A stretch of 64,000 nt of DNA from Alkalihalobacillus sp. BA299 (GCF_017745675.1 NZ_JAFLJM010000002.1:248001-312000); one strand, 5' to 3'. Counted from the stretch's first letter, positions 41,146 through 50,415 are shown. Numbers and translations are program-made. Notes: generated by a model not told the origin, from the letters alone.

Positions 41146-43013
41146 TTATTTTCCTCCTCATTTTTATCAATTATCTCACGAATATATCTATCAAGAGACT
41201 TTGCTAATTCCACAGCTTCTTCATATTGATCAAGTGTCCATTCGTCACGGGGAGCTTTCAATTCATTCTTTAAGTATGCATTAAAATAATTCCCTAATAA
41301 AGCCCCATTTGTCTTAACAGTACCGTATATCCAGCCATAACTTTTTCTAGGTAAAATATACCTTCCTTTTACTAACTCGTCACCTTCCAGGTCTAGGTTA
41401 TAATCGGCTACTAACTCAGGTATCAATTCTTCACGAATCAGTGTATCAAAATCTTTTCTTCTCTGAAAATAAAATTTATCTGGACGAAGCAATCTTTCTG
41501 TATCAGTGCTCTTTTTAGACTGCCTAATAAAACCCTTAGCTTTGCCTTCATCGATGCCTAACAGGTCTTGAAGTTCACGGATTTTTTTATTTTCTTCTTC
41601 TAATTTTTCTTTTCGCTTCCTTATTAATTCAGTTTCCACAAAGGTATCCTTTTCAATCCTAAAATCATCTGATTCATTAGCTTCTCCCTTTGTTAAATCT
41701 TTTGACCCGGATCCACCTAAATCTAAGTTTTTATCTTCTTTAATCTTTTTTATAGCATCTCGCTTAACTTTTTCTTTTTTATAATACTCCCACAATGGTT
41801 CTAAGCCTAACTCTTTGTGGTGAATAAGCACAGCTGTATTATCCTCTTCTGTGAAAGTTCCATCTTCCGATTCAATGGCCCTTAAAGTACGACCAATAAA
41901 TTGAGCATAAGGAAGCAACGTTTTAAATGGACGGAAAATAGCCGCTATTGATAAGAATTTGTGGTCATATCCTTCACCCAACATGGCAACGTTAATAACT
42001 ACATCAACTTTATCCTCATTTATCTTTTTAAGCTCCTTTTCCTGCTCAAACTTTTCTAGTTTACTATGGACGATCGATGACTCATAGCCTTTTTCTTTAT
42101 AAATTTTTTGTATATCCTCAGCATGATTGATACTACATGCAACGGCTATGATTTTATGTGGATTATTTGTTAATTCTTTCTTTTCTTTCAAATGTTTTAT
42201 GGAAAGGTCAACTATCTTTTCATTACTTTCTCTTGATAATGCTACGGATCGCTGAATCCAGTTTTCTTCTCTTATATTACCTTCCCTTAGTTCATCAAGT
42301 GTATATGTCTTACTTGGGTCGTTATCAAGCGTAAAGAACATTTGGTCTGGTATATGATCAATTTTTTCTAAACTCTTTACATACCCTTTTGCCATTGCTT
42401 GAGCCAGGCTATATTTGTAAATTTCTTTTCCTTCAATGGCTCTACCGTCACTTCTAAAAGGTGTTCCAGTAACCTTAAGTACTTTACTTCCTTCAAAATA
42501 TTCAATTGCTCTTTTCCACGTTTTTGCTTCAGCATGATGTGCTTCATCAATTATTATCATGTCGAAAAAGTCAGGGTTAACTCTTTTTATCAATGATGAA
42601 TCCAAACGTTCTTGTAATTTATGAACATTTAAAACTACTAAATCGGCTTGATGAATTATTTCATCTGTCAATGTTTTCTCGTATTCTATTAAAGTAGGTA
42701 ACTGATGAACCTCATCGAATACCTTTGAGAACATCCAAAAATTCTTCGGATGGGTGGGGTCTATTGACCCTAAAACCGAATCTCTTATTACGGTCTGTGG
42801 AGTAATAATTAGTACTCTTCCATCAGAAATTTTAAAAGGAGCTATCCCCATCAAACCAGTCTTTCCGGTTCCGGTTGGAAGTGTAACTAATGCATGTTCT
42901 TCACATTTTTTATTTATAAAATGATCATATATTGCTCTGTATGCATCTTCTTGAGGTTCTCTCAAAAAGCTATTACCAACAATGTTAGCTGGTGCATCTA
43001 GAAAGTAGCCCAT
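41142..43013 (-). CDS. SF2 DEAD/DEAH-type helicase
   Basis: This 623-residue superfamily 2 helicase (ResIII type) has Q-tip region FLREPQEDAYRAIYDHF, Walker A TLPTGTGKTGLMG, Walker B IIIDEAHHAEA, motif III-like VTGTPFRSDG and motif VI AQFIGRTLRA. The C-terminal 200 residues include a coiled coil (RKRKEKLEEENKKIRELQDL) and an unassigned domain. There is no nuclease or methylase domain, and no HsdM/HsdS genes are nearby, so it is not a classical restriction subunit. The operon with the 108-residue protein resembles two-gene defence modules. Confidence 0.82.
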   Translation of the reverse strand: MGYFLDAPANIVGNSFLREPQEDAYRAIYDHFINKKCEEHALVTLPTGTGKTGLMGIAPFKISDGRVLIITPQTVIRDSVLGSIDPTHPKNFWMFSKVFDEVHQLPTLIEYEKTLTDEIIHQADLVVLNVHKLQERLDSSLIKRVNPDFFDMIIIDEAHHAEAKTWKRAIEYFEGSKVLKVTGTPFRSDGRAIEGKEIYKYSLAQAMAKGYVKSLEKIDHIPDQMFFTLDNDPSKTYTLDELREGNIREENWIQRSVALSRESNEKIVDLSIKHLKEKKELTNNPHKIIAVACSINHAEDIQKIYKEKGYESSIVHSKLEKFEQEKELKKINEDKVDVVINVAMLGEGYDHKFLSIAAIFRPFKTLLPYAQFIGRTLRAIESEDGTFTEEDNTAVLIHHKELGLEPLWEYYKKEKVKRDAIKKIKEDKNLDLGGSGSKDLTKGEANESDDFRIEKDTFVETELIRKRKEKLEEENKKIRELQDLLGIDEGKAKGFIRQSKKSTDTERLLRPDKFYFQRRKDFDTLIREELIPELVADYNLDLEGDELVKGRYILPRKSYGWIYGTVKTNGALLGNYFNAYLKNELKAPRDEWTLDQYEEAVELAKSLDRYIREIIDKNEEENK

Positions 43014-43158
43014 TTTTCAAACCGCCTCTCAAGTATAAATTACTTCTATTATCTATTATACTTGAATATTTTCCCATATATTCGACAAAATCAGTCATTA
43101 TTTTTACTATAATAACATCACCACTTAAATTAAATATTGTCCTAACACTACAAGTTAA

Positions 43159-43202
43159 CCCACCAAGTAGCTGTATAAAATCTTATACGCTAACTTGATG
43201 GG
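43159..43202. terminator. CCCACCAAGTA-type inverted repeat
   Basis: CCCACCAAGTA pairs with TAACTTGATGGG. It lies downstream of the DUF6710-like gene and upstream of the helicase, and is one of three similar hairpins in the island. Confidence 0.6.
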
Positions 43203-43207
43203 TTGCT

Positions 43208-43975
43208 CTAATAACTTATTGAGTTTTCCTTCATCAAACGACCTATTTCAAAGATAGCTGCAATTTCAGCATTCTTAACTGGTGATATTTTAAAACAATC
43301 CTCCTTCCAATAATAATTAACTCCATCACAATGTACATAATCATACACAGCGCTTATATCATAAATGACTTCAGGCGTAATACTACCTTTCCCTTGAATT
43401 ATTCCAGTGGATATTGAATGATTACCTCCCCCAACCCATGCAATACCCATTGGTAACCATAAGTCTACACAATGATTATGGTCTTGCCGCCAAGGTCCAT
43501 CTACTCTGCCTTCACCTATTCGAGCAATACAATTAACCAATCGCGAGGTTCTCCATGACCACGGCAAAACTAAATCATGACTTAATAAAACTGTTTTTTC
43601 TTCCTTTAATTCATTTATTATATCCTCAAATTCCTTACCATCCAGCGACAGCGAAGCTCGCAGATCAAAAAGCACTTCTTCAGGAAATAAGCTAGGTAAT
43701 TCTGATTCAGTTTTTTTATAAAGCAAATTAGTTAAATATTGAGTTTGAAGCTTTCTTCCTACTAACCGAACAACATCAATAAGTGGATGTTCTACTTCAT
43801 CACTTAAAGGTCCTCTTACTTCTTCTAACTTTTTTGTTTGCTCCAAAACAGAATTAGCAAACTCCATGATACTATCAAAATCTTCCTTATTCTTCTTTGC
43901 ATTGATTTTTCTATGGATATCATCTATACGTTGATTTGCACTTTTCTCCTTTTTCTTCTTTATTTTAAAAAACAA
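43208..43975 (-). CDS. DUF6710-like hypothetical protein
   Basis: This 255-residue protein has a basic, helical N-terminus followed by a compact domain containing LVNCIARIGEGRVDGPWRQD, DHNHCVDLWLPMGIAWVGGG and NHSISTGIIQGKG. The pattern with conserved His, Asn and Gly recalls a domain of unknown function I remember as DUF6710. No catalytic assignment can be made. It is the first minus-strand gene of the helicase cluster, divergent from the gene at 44,110. Confidence 0.6.
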   Translation of the reverse strand: MFFKIKKKKEKSANQRIDDIHRKINAKKNKEDFDSIMEFANSVLEQTKKLEEVRGPLSDEVEHPLIDVVRLVGRKLQTQYLTNLLYKKTESELPSLFPEEVLFDLRASLSLDGKEFEDIINELKEEKTVLLSHDLVLPWSWRTSRLVNCIARIGEGRVDGPWRQDHNHCVDLWLPMGIAWVGGGNHSISTGIIQGKGSITPEVIYDISAVYDYVHCDGVNYYWKEDCFKISPVKNAEIAAIFEIGRLMKENSISY

Positions 43976-44109
43976 ATTACCATCCCCCCTTCAAATAATG
44001 CTTATGATTGGGATAGTAAAAAAATACTACAAGTTCTCTAGAATAAAGAATACTTCTAATTTTTGACCAATATATTTTATTATTGTACAAAAAATGAGGG
44101 GGGTACTAC

Positions 44110-44655
44110 ATGTTTAATATTTTCCGCAAGAGAACGACGGTTGTGAAAAAATTAAATGAAGAGAGTAAAAAATCCAAGGTGGATAACAAGGACAAACAGA
44201 AAGAGGATTTGCCTAAAATTAAACTTGTTACATTATTAGACCTAATAAAACACGGGGATGAAATTAACCTTAACATTGAAAACGAAGATGCCTATGAAGG
44301 AGATGCATTATTAGCTAAAAGAAGAACTCTTATATTAGACGGTTTAAGTATTCGATTTTCAGAATGGGCAGAATGGACTGTAATCGTTAATGTTCACCAT
44401 GACAATAAGGATTTCGCTGTCTATAGCAATGATGAATTAAAAATTGATTGGGATAATGAAACTGTTGAGCATGCCCGAAAACATTCATATCAGGATATAG
44501 AAGTAGATTGGACACATGAAGGTGAATGGTGTGAATATATTACTTCGACAGTCCATGATTTAAAAAAGAAGTTGGATAAACACCGAGAAGATACAATACG
44601 ACAAGCCAAACTTGAAAAGGAACGACAGTATCAATTAAAAGTAAAAAAAAGATAA
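44110..44655 (+). CDS. Hypothetical protein, divergent from the helicase cluster
   Basis: This 181-residue highly charged protein has a basic N-terminus (MFNIFRKRTTVVKKLNEESK), a folded middle with FSEWAEWTVIVNVHHDNKDF and a C-terminal helix rich in Lys/Glu (DLKKKLDKHREDTIRQAKLE). GAGGGGGG precedes the ATG. No known family is recognised. Its charge and setting suggest a phage or island protein. Confidence 0.6.
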   Translation: MFNIFRKRTTVVKKLNEESKKSKVDNKDKQKEDLPKIKLVTLLDLIKHGDEINLNIENEDAYEGDALLAKRRTLILDGLSIRFSEWAEWTVIVNVHHDNKDFAVYSNDELKIDWDNETVEHARKHSYQDIEVDWTHEGEWCEYITSTVHDLKKKLDKHREDTIRQAKLEKERQYQLKVKKR

Positions 44656-44718
44656 TGAGCAGAAAGAGTACTTCAATCAAGTTTTTAAAAATAAGAAATA
44701 GTATCTGCCATAACATGG

Positions 44719-44760
44719 CCCACCAAGTAACCATCTAATTCTAGACGCATACTCGGTGGG
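44719..44760. terminator. CCCACCAAGTA-type inverted repeat (bidirectional terminator)
   Basis: CCCACCAAGTA pairs with TACTCGGTGGG with one mismatch. It lies between convergent genes at 44,655 and 44,821. Confidence 0.65.
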
Positions 44761-44820
44761 TTGCTTGTTCTCCTTTATTTTCTTTTCTTCCAATGATGAG
44801 CCAGTTAATCTATTACTCTA

Positions 44821-45051
44821 TTAAGTTATTAACTCCGCAAAACTATTAACCTTACAAACCTGATAATGAAACACTTCTCTGGTTCCACCCTTTTCCGGTG
44901 CTTTAAATCTTTCCATTTTTCCTTCCTTCATTAGGGGTCTCAAGATAACTTGGAAGATCTTTGTATCAGAAATGACTATCCTCTCATTCATAAAATCTAC
45001 AATCTCTTTTACTGCTTTGGGCTCCTCGCAAAATACTAGAAGCTCCGCCAC
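44821..45051 (-). CDS. Winged-helix fragment
   Basis: This 76-residue frame from GTG 45051 can extend upstream, without a start, to about 45,105 (RKQKTKEKHKELLEGPEV). The core AELLVFCEEPKAVKEIVDFM and ILRPLMKEGKMERFKAPEKG looks like a winged helix as found at the ends of Fic-, RecG- or recombinase-type proteins. It is probably the tail of a gene whose front has been lost. Confidence 0.45.
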   Translation of the reverse strand: MAELLVFCEEPKAVKEIVDFMNERIVISDTKIFQVILRPLMKEGKMERFKAPEKGGTREVFHYQVCKVNSFAELIT

Positions 45052-45135
45052 CTCAGGCCCTTCTAAAAGTTCCTTATGTTTTTCCTTCGTTTTCTGCTTC
45101 CTTTGCTGTCTTTTGTTTTTGTCAATATGAAATTA

Positions 45136-45552
45136 TCAAATACATCTTTTAACCTCAACATAATCATCATAGGTTTCGGGCATTTCATATTCCAGTTCAA
45201 ATATGAGGTGGTAGGTGACCTTTCCATCTTTACACACTTCAGCTCGACTAATAAATTCTTGAAACAATTCTTCTGGGAAGTCCTCACTTGTTCCTTCCAC
45301 ATACTTTTTCACCTTTTTCATCATTTCCTTGAGCATATTTCTTTCTTGTTCCACACGTCTTTCGCGTTCACTAAAATGCTTCAGTCGTTCATGCAATTCC
45401 ACCAATTCTTCCGTCAATTGATCCACCAGCTGTGTGTTTTGGCCGTTATCATGAATCCCTTCTTCAACGGCACTGTACAAAGTTTGGTTTTGAATTTCTA
45501 CTCTTTCCTGCAAAGCTGCTCTTTCTTTTTCCTCTTCCTCTGTTAATTCCAA
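45136..45552 (-). pseudogene. C-terminal part of a large serine recombinase-like protein
   Basis: A coiled-coil stretch (LVDQLTEELVELHERLKHFS, ERERRVEQERNMLKEMMKKV) leads to a compact end (LFQEFISRAEVCKDGKVTYH, LIFELEYEMPETYDDY), the usual order at the C-terminus of large serine recombinases. The catalytic resolvase and zinc-ribbon domains are absent. It was probably the integrase of the decayed prophage or element in this island. Confidence 0.5.
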
Positions 45553-45671
45553 TCTATTAATCTAGTGCAAGACGTCATTTTTAAAAATTAGGGTCCGTAT
45601 GAATTTGTTTTAAAAAGTGGATGAAGTTCCACTCTAAATAATCCTGGCGAATACGCCTTGTATCGTATCGT

Positions 45672-46028
45672 TCAGCCATAGCCAAACATGGTCTCAACTG
45701 ATGCCCATAAATCACCTTTCACAAAGTCAGCATCAAGGGAAACAATCTGCCGCCAAACCACACCGTCATGTTTTCTTCTGCCTCCCTTTAAGGTTCCACC
45801 GACAAACCCACCAACATCTTTAATCTCATCTTGCTTTGATTTAGAAAACTTCTTGTATTCCTCATATGTTTCGTGCGTTTTAACTGTATTGCTTAACTTC
45901 TGAACGACTTCAGCCCAACGCATCTCTCGATTTTTCCAGTTCAGTTCTTTTCGGTTTCTTCCGGTTGCAATCGTGAGGTTTCCATCATGTTTTAAACTAT
46001 GACTTCTTTTTTCACTGAGCTCTTTCAC
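45672..46028 (-). pseudogene. Truncated VapE-like phage primase-helicase (N-terminus only)
   Basis: The frame from GTG 46028 encodes NLTIATGRNRKELNWKNREM, RWAEVVQKLSNTVKTHETYE, EIKDVGGFVGGTLKGGRRKH and RQIVSLDADFVKGDLW. This is the conserved N-terminal part of virulence-associated-E primase-helicases that follow the DNA polymerase in many phages. It ends after about 118 residues of a protein usually near 750, so the prophage replication module is broken here. Confidence 0.7.
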
Positions 46029-46191
46029 ATCTACCAGCCCTCCTTCGTAACACAGTACCTAGGCCTTTTTTGGCCCCTTCCAAATCACCAGAAAGAGCCT
46101 GACCTTTCAATGTCTTCATTGTTTGTTTTGGTAGTACATCTTTGTACCGTTTTAAGTCCATTAAATATTCCACTGTATCTTTGTCAGCCAA
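46012..46191 (-). CDS. Small conserved phage protein between polymerase and primase
   Basis: A 59-residue frame starts at TTG 46191, eight bases after AGGAG: MADKDTVEYLMDLKRYKDVL, PKQTMKTLKGQALSGDLEGA, KKGLGTVLRRR. It overlaps the next gene by 17 bases. Similar short proteins with PKQTLKTLKGQALAGDLEGA sit at the same place in other Gram-positive phages, from memory. Function is unknown; its basic end suggests nucleic-acid binding. Confidence 0.65.
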   Translation of the reverse strand: MADKDTVEYLMDLKRYKDVLPKQTMKTLKGQALSGDLEGAKKGLGTVLRRRAGRCERAQ

Positions 46192-46214
46192 ACGCCATCG
46201 CTCCTGTTCAACTG

Positions 46215-48173
46215 TTAATCTTTCTTGTAATAGAAGGTTTCAAAGCTATCTGCCCCAAGAGGTAATCCTGGAGCCCACTCAATCGGTTGACCCATAACTT
46301 CTTCGACTTCTTCCATTGATCCAGTTCCGACTGGAACATCAAGAATGACTTCATCGTGGACATGAAAGTTAATTCGATATCCCGCTTTATCCAATCGAAG
46401 CATGGCAACAGCAAGACAATCTCTAGCTATGGCTTGAATAATATTCTCCGTGAGTTTGCCACCATAAGTAGGAATTCTGCCCCACTGCTTGGATCCTTGT
46501 TCCGTTCCTTCATACGTGAGCTGCTCTTTTCCAAACCGCTCATCTATTCCAATTTTCGGTCTAACATATGCAAGGGAACGACCAGATGGCAACGTAATAA
46601 ATAAAATCCCTTTGGAGTAATGAAAAGTAAGACCATACTGTATCTTCACGACTGCTTTTTCCTTCACAGCTTTGATTGCTGACGCTTCTATACCCCACCA
46701 AAGTTTCACGATTTTTGGATTTGCTTCTCGCCAAGCGGAAACTAACTCTGGAAGTTCGTCTTCGGTCAGGCCCATTTCTATAGCTCCCATCTGCATCAAT
46801 GCCCCTTTCGCCCCACCGTAGCCAAGAGCCAATTCAGCAATTTTCCCTTTCTGCCTAAGCGGGCTACCTTTATCAATCGTTTCTATTGGTACTTTAAACA
46901 TCTGTGCAGCAGAGGCTTCGTAAATTTTCCCATGAGATTGAAACACATCCATTCGCCAACGTTCTCCCGCAAGCCAAGCAATCACCCTTGCTTCAATTGC
47001 TGAAAAATCGGCTACAACAAAACGGTGGCCCTTTGACGGAATAAACGCCGTTCGGATTAACTGCGATAATACATCGGACACACTATCAAATAGAAGCTCC
47101 AATACTTCGTAGCTCCCCGACTTCAATAGTTCTCTTGCAATCTGTAAATCTTTTAAACTGTTTCTAGGTAGGTTATGAATTTGAACAAGTCTACCAGCCC
47201 AGCGTCCAGTGCGGTTCGCCCCGTAAAATTGCAGCAACCCTCTAATCCTTTGGTCAGAACAGATGGAACGCTTCATTGCTTCATACTTTTTCACTGATGT
47301 TTTGGACATTGCTTGTCTTAATTCCAACAGGCGCTTTACTTTGGGTTTTTCCACTTCACTCATCAGTGCTTCGACATTTTTCTTTGCAAGGCTATCGACT
47401 TCTAACCCTTGCTTTAGCAACCAACCTTTTAATTGGGCTGGACTATTCGGGTTTTCGAGTCCTGTTAAACGTACAGCTTCTTCAAAGAGCTTATCCTGAA
47501 ATGCCTTATCTGCCTTTATAGCATTTGTGACTAAGGTTTGATCAATAAGAACACCTTCATCATTTATCTTTTGGTCCAACTCCCAAAGCTTCTGTTCGAC
47601 TTTGGGAATTGGGAATGAATCTAGTTTCTTCCGAATTTGTCTTTCCACCTCAACGTCCTGTTTGCAGTAATCCTTAAAAGTAGCCCACTTATCCATATCA
47701 TGTTCTGGTAGATTACGGGTCCTTCCCTCATTTACTTTGGTAGGTTTACAAGGAACTGAAAAGTAACGAATTAAGGCTTTCCCTTCCTTCAATTTCTGTT
47801 CTTTTAATCTAAGACACTTGGCCACTCCATCGAGGTATCCAGGTAAGCCAAGCATTAAAGCATGAACCGATGAACACCGCCATTGATCTGGTGGCATCGA
47901 TTGATTAAAATGCTTGGCTAAACACGTTCTTTCGAAGTTGGCATTGTATGCTGTCTTTATAACTTTTGAATCTGTAATGGCTTTTAAAATGTCAGCTGGT
48001 ATAACCTCACCAGAAGCCAAGTCAACAATCTGCACCTCTTCGTCATCAGAGGCATAAGCAAATAGAAGAATTTCAAAATCAGATGATTCACAATAGGCAT
48101 AGACCCCAGATTTAATGAGGTCTACACTACTGTAAGTTTCTATATCAATGGATAATAGTTTCATAGACATCAA
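46215..48173 (-). CDS. Phage-type family A DNA polymerase
   Basis: This 652-residue polymerase has a 3'-5' exonuclease start (LLSIDIETYSSVDL with DxE), polymerase motif A FVVADFSAIEARVIAWLAGE, motif B GKIAELALGYGGAKGALMQM and motif C NFHVHDEVILDVP. All catalytic residues appear intact. It overlaps the DUF2815 gene by four bases and belongs to the DUF2800-DUF2815-polymerase cassette common in phages and integrative elements of Firmicutes. It would copy prophage DNA. Confidence 0.93.
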   Translation of the reverse strand: MMSMKLLSIDIETYSSVDLIKSGVYAYCESSDFEILLFAYASDDEEVQIVDLASGEVIPADILKAITDSKVIKTAYNANFERTCLAKHFNQSMPPDQWRCSSVHALMLGLPGYLDGVAKCLRLKEQKLKEGKALIRYFSVPCKPTKVNEGRTRNLPEHDMDKWATFKDYCKQDVEVERQIRKKLDSFPIPKVEQKLWELDQKINDEGVLIDQTLVTNAIKADKAFQDKLFEEAVRLTGLENPNSPAQLKGWLLKQGLEVDSLAKKNVEALMSEVEKPKVKRLLELRQAMSKTSVKKYEAMKRSICSDQRIRGLLQFYGANRTGRWAGRLVQIHNLPRNSLKDLQIARELLKSGSYEVLELLFDSVSDVLSQLIRTAFIPSKGHRFVVADFSAIEARVIAWLAGERWRMDVFQSHGKIYEASAAQMFKVPIETIDKGSPLRQKGKIAELALGYGGAKGALMQMGAIEMGLTEDELPELVSAWREANPKIVKLWWGIEASAIKAVKEKAVVKIQYGLTFHYSKGILFITLPSGRSLAYVRPKIGIDERFGKEQLTYEGTEQGSKQWGRIPTYGGKLTENIIQAIARDCLAVAMLRLDKAGYRINFHVHDEVILDVPVGTGSMEEVEEVMGQPIEWAPGLPLGADSFETFYYKKD

Positions 48174-48718
48174 CCTAAGATGTCATCTGCATCGTCGCCA
48201 CTGTCATCAGCAAAATCATCTTCGGCACTACTACGGCCACCAAGTGGGTCTCCATCATCCGTCTTCATAATGTTTTGAAGTCCAGCGGCAATTCCACGAT
48301 TTCCATTTACATTAAATCCATAAAAGGTTAAGCTGACTCTTCCATAACAACCTGAATAAAAATCACTTTGTTCCATAATTGGATTTAAATCCGCATCCAC
48401 AATTCCTGGCTTGATTTTGCTGTTAGCATTAATGAAGTAGCAACCTGCATAAGCCTCATCATCTTCACGATCGACATCACCGTCACGTAATGGTGTTTTC
48501 AAGTTGGATGGTACCTTACCACCGAATTTGTCCTTATTTTCTTGAGTAGCTTTTTGAATTGCATCTTTTACTTTCTTGATGGTTTTCTTGTCCGATTTCG
48601 GGATAATGATACTTAAGGAATACTTCAAGTCACTTCCATTAACGCTGACTGCTTGATGAACATTCGCATAACTGAATCGTACTGGATTTTCCTTTGTACC
48701 AATTGTGATTTTTACCAT
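48170..48718 (-). CDS. DUF2815 family protein (probable ssDNA-binding)
   Basis: This 182-residue protein starts KITIGTKENPVRFSYANVHQ and includes KYSLSIIIPKSDKKTIKKVK, AYAGCYFINANSKIKPGIVD and YSGCYGRVSLTFYGFNVNGN. It ends in a very acidic tail, typical of single-strand DNA-binding proteins. The family always lies beside the phage polymerase; its assignment to DNA binding is by family knowledge and the acidic tail. Confidence 0.88.
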   Translation of the reverse strand: MVKITIGTKENPVRFSYANVHQAVSVNGSDLKYSLSIIIPKSDKKTIKKVKDAIQKATQENKDKFGGKVPSNLKTPLRDGDVDREDDEAYAGCYFINANSKIKPGIVDADLNPIMEQSDFYSGCYGRVSLTFYGFNVNGNRGIAAGLQNIMKTDDGDPLGGRSSAEDDFADDSGDDADDILG

Positions 48719-48735
48719 ATCTTATTTCCTCCTCA

Positions 48736-49923
48736 TTATTGAAAATCCGCTTCTGGTGAAGCTTTTATTTCCGGTCGTTTGTCCTCTTCTGGCACGAGCT
48801 TGACCTTACCCGGTGCTTTTGTAATGAGCGACCCTAGCAACTCTTGAAATGCTTTTTTACCTAACTCTTTTTCCAGAGTAGTAATCGTATTGATTGATTT
48901 CTTATAAATCACATCACTGTTGTATCCTGCAGCAGTAAGTACTTCAATTACTGCATTTTCATCACTATACTTACGGCTGCCTCTACCCTCGACCAGTTTC
49001 ATCCCTGGCCATTGCTTGTTTTCATTCATCGCCATAGCAAATGCATATTCTTGAACATCTTTTGCCCAACTCAAAAGCTGGTCGATGGAGGTTAACACTT
49101 CAACTACTTCATCATCTGTGAGTAACGGCGGTTTCTGAAAATCCATACAAGCAAGTTTCAGATTTTCTTCTGCCCTCGCTCTGCAGGAGGCCTTCACCTT
49201 ACAAAAACGACAATGCTCACCAGCAATAAAATCTCCTTCACCCTTAAAAGCTAGCTCCGCTCTGGGCTTGACCACTTCTTCTGCCCATTCCAGTAATTCG
49301 TCCACCTGCATTTCGTCGGTTGAGATATTGTCTAACCTCGGTTGCACAATGGTCATCAAAATAGAATCGATATCGAAGAGTACACCAAAGTTGTTTATTG
49401 CACCCAAAGCGTACAGGCGCATTTGTGGGTTTTCCACTGCAGAAACCTTGACTCCTTTCCCACCCTTTAGGTCAACAATTTCCAAGCGGTTTCCGGAAAA
49501 AAGAATCAGATCCCCGGTACCGAAGGCCTCAGGAACCCAGGGACTAAAGTCAACTTTTTGCTCAATAAGGATGAGTGGGTCCTTACTTCTTGCCCTAGCC
49601 TCATTCATTTTTTCAGTAACAACATCCACATAGATTTGTACAGCTTGTTCGATTTCTGAGTTATAAAATTTATTTTGTTTCATCTGCTTAAGCTTTTTGT
49701 TTAACTGAGCTTTTGTCATCTGTTTTAATTCATAAGACAAATAAAGTTCCGACAGCTCATGCATAAAAGTTCCCTCTCTAGCATAAACACTTGTTTCTTC
49801 CTCGTACTGTTCACCGAGTCGAATGCTTGGTGTACAAGCTAACCACTGTCTTGCTTTAGAGGCACCTAAACTAGCATGGGCCCGTTCTGAATGATTCACA
49901 GATACAACTCCCGTGTTTTTCAT
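48736..49923 (-). CDS. DUF2800 family PD-(D/E)XK nuclease
   Basis: This 395-residue Cas4/RecB-like nuclease starts ERAHASLGASKARQWLACTP, has catalytic residues in FGTGDLILFSGNRLEIVDLK (D...D-x-K type) and a cysteine cluster (HCRFCKVKASCRARAEENLK, LAC) likely to hold an iron-sulfur centre. It probably processes DNA ends in phage recombination-dependent replication. It overlaps the next upstream gene by four bases and precedes DUF2815. Confidence 0.88.
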   Translation of the reverse strand: MKNTGVVSVNHSERAHASLGASKARQWLACTPSIRLGEQYEEETSVYAREGTFMHELSELYLSYELKQMTKAQLNKKLKQMKQNKFYNSEIEQAVQIYVDVVTEKMNEARARSKDPLILIEQKVDFSPWVPEAFGTGDLILFSGNRLEIVDLKGGKGVKVSAVENPQMRLYALGAINNFGVLFDIDSILMTIVQPRLDNISTDEMQVDELLEWAEEVVKPRAELAFKGEGDFIAGEHCRFCKVKASCRARAEENLKLACMDFQKPPLLTDDEVVEVLTSIDQLLSWAKDVQEYAFAMAMNENKQWPGMKLVEGRGSRKYSDENAVIEVLTAAGYNSDVIYKKSINTITTLEKELGKKAFQELLGSLITKAPGKVKLVPEEDKRPEIKASPEADFQ

Positions 49924-50264
49924 CCAAGTTTCCCCGCTTCTTCTAAAAGCTCTGGATACTTTTCAACTGGGATGTCACTTAATTTCTTTGCTCCAAAACT
50001 TGTAATTAGCTCTTTCACTTGCGCCTGTTTTCCATCTTGAGAAAGTGCTGCAAGTTTTGCCCTGACATCTTCCAATGTTGGCAGCTTAGCTTTTTGAGGT
50101 TGTGTTGTCTTCTTCGGTTCCTTGTTTTCCTTCGCTTCCTTTTTCTCTACAGAGGCTGCGGAATCCGTTTGATTGCTTTCTAATGCAAACACCAATGTTT
50201 CAATACTTCCTGCTAAATTACGCAAGTCGGTCACTACATCAAGAGCGAGTTTTGTTTTGCTCAT
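49920..50264 (-). CDS. Small phage protein with SAP-like C-terminus
   Basis: This protein of about 114 residues starts at ATG 50264 after AAAGGAG. The N-terminal helix SKTKLALDVVTDLRNLAGSI is followed by a Lys/Glu-rich linker and a helical end LEDVRAKLAALSQDGKQAQV, KELITSFGAKKLSDIPVEKY. The C-terminal pattern occurs in phage proteins before DUF2800. Its exact role is unknown. Confidence 0.75.
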   Translation of the reverse strand: MSKTKLALDVVTDLRNLAGSIETLVFALESNQTDSAASVEKKEAKENKEPKKTTQPQKAKLPTLEDVRAKLAALSQDGKQAQVKELITSFGAKKLSDIPVEKYPELLEEAGKLG

Positions 50265-50415
50265 TTGCTTTTTCTCCTTTCTTTTCATTTTGTTCATCAA
50301 GCTGACTCAGTCGATTTGCTAGTCTTTTAGAAACAATGCTGATAGCCGTAAGGACACCAACCATTTCTTCCTGCATATCTTTATTGACAGCTTTTTGCTT
50401 TACTTGAGTTGTCAT
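50239..50415 (-). CDS. Small phage helical protein
   Basis: A 58-residue frame from ATG 50415 with GGAGGTGA upstream: MTTQVKQKAVNKDMQEEMVG and VLTAISIVSKRLANRLSQLD. It overlaps the next gene by 26 bases, as in tightly packed phage early operons. Function is unknown. Confidence 0.65.
   Translation of the reverse strand: MTTQVKQKAVNKDMQEEMVGVLTAISIVSKRLANRLSQLDEQNEKKGEKANEQNKTRS

Noticed and set aside
41142-43013. Type I restriction HsdR subunit
   Set aside because: No nuclease domain and no HsdM or HsdS genes; length is too short.
45063-45302. 79-codon minus-strand frame
   Set aside because: It overlaps the recombinase-tail frame in another phase and has no family features.
45076-45546. 156-codon plus-strand frame rich in Phe/Leu/His
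   Set aside because: It is the antisense of the coiled-coil recombinase tail; the composition is that of a reversed Glu/Lys-rich gene.
46208-46414. Extra minus-strand frame at the end of the DNA polymerase
   Set aside because: It lies wholly inside the polymerase gene in another frame.
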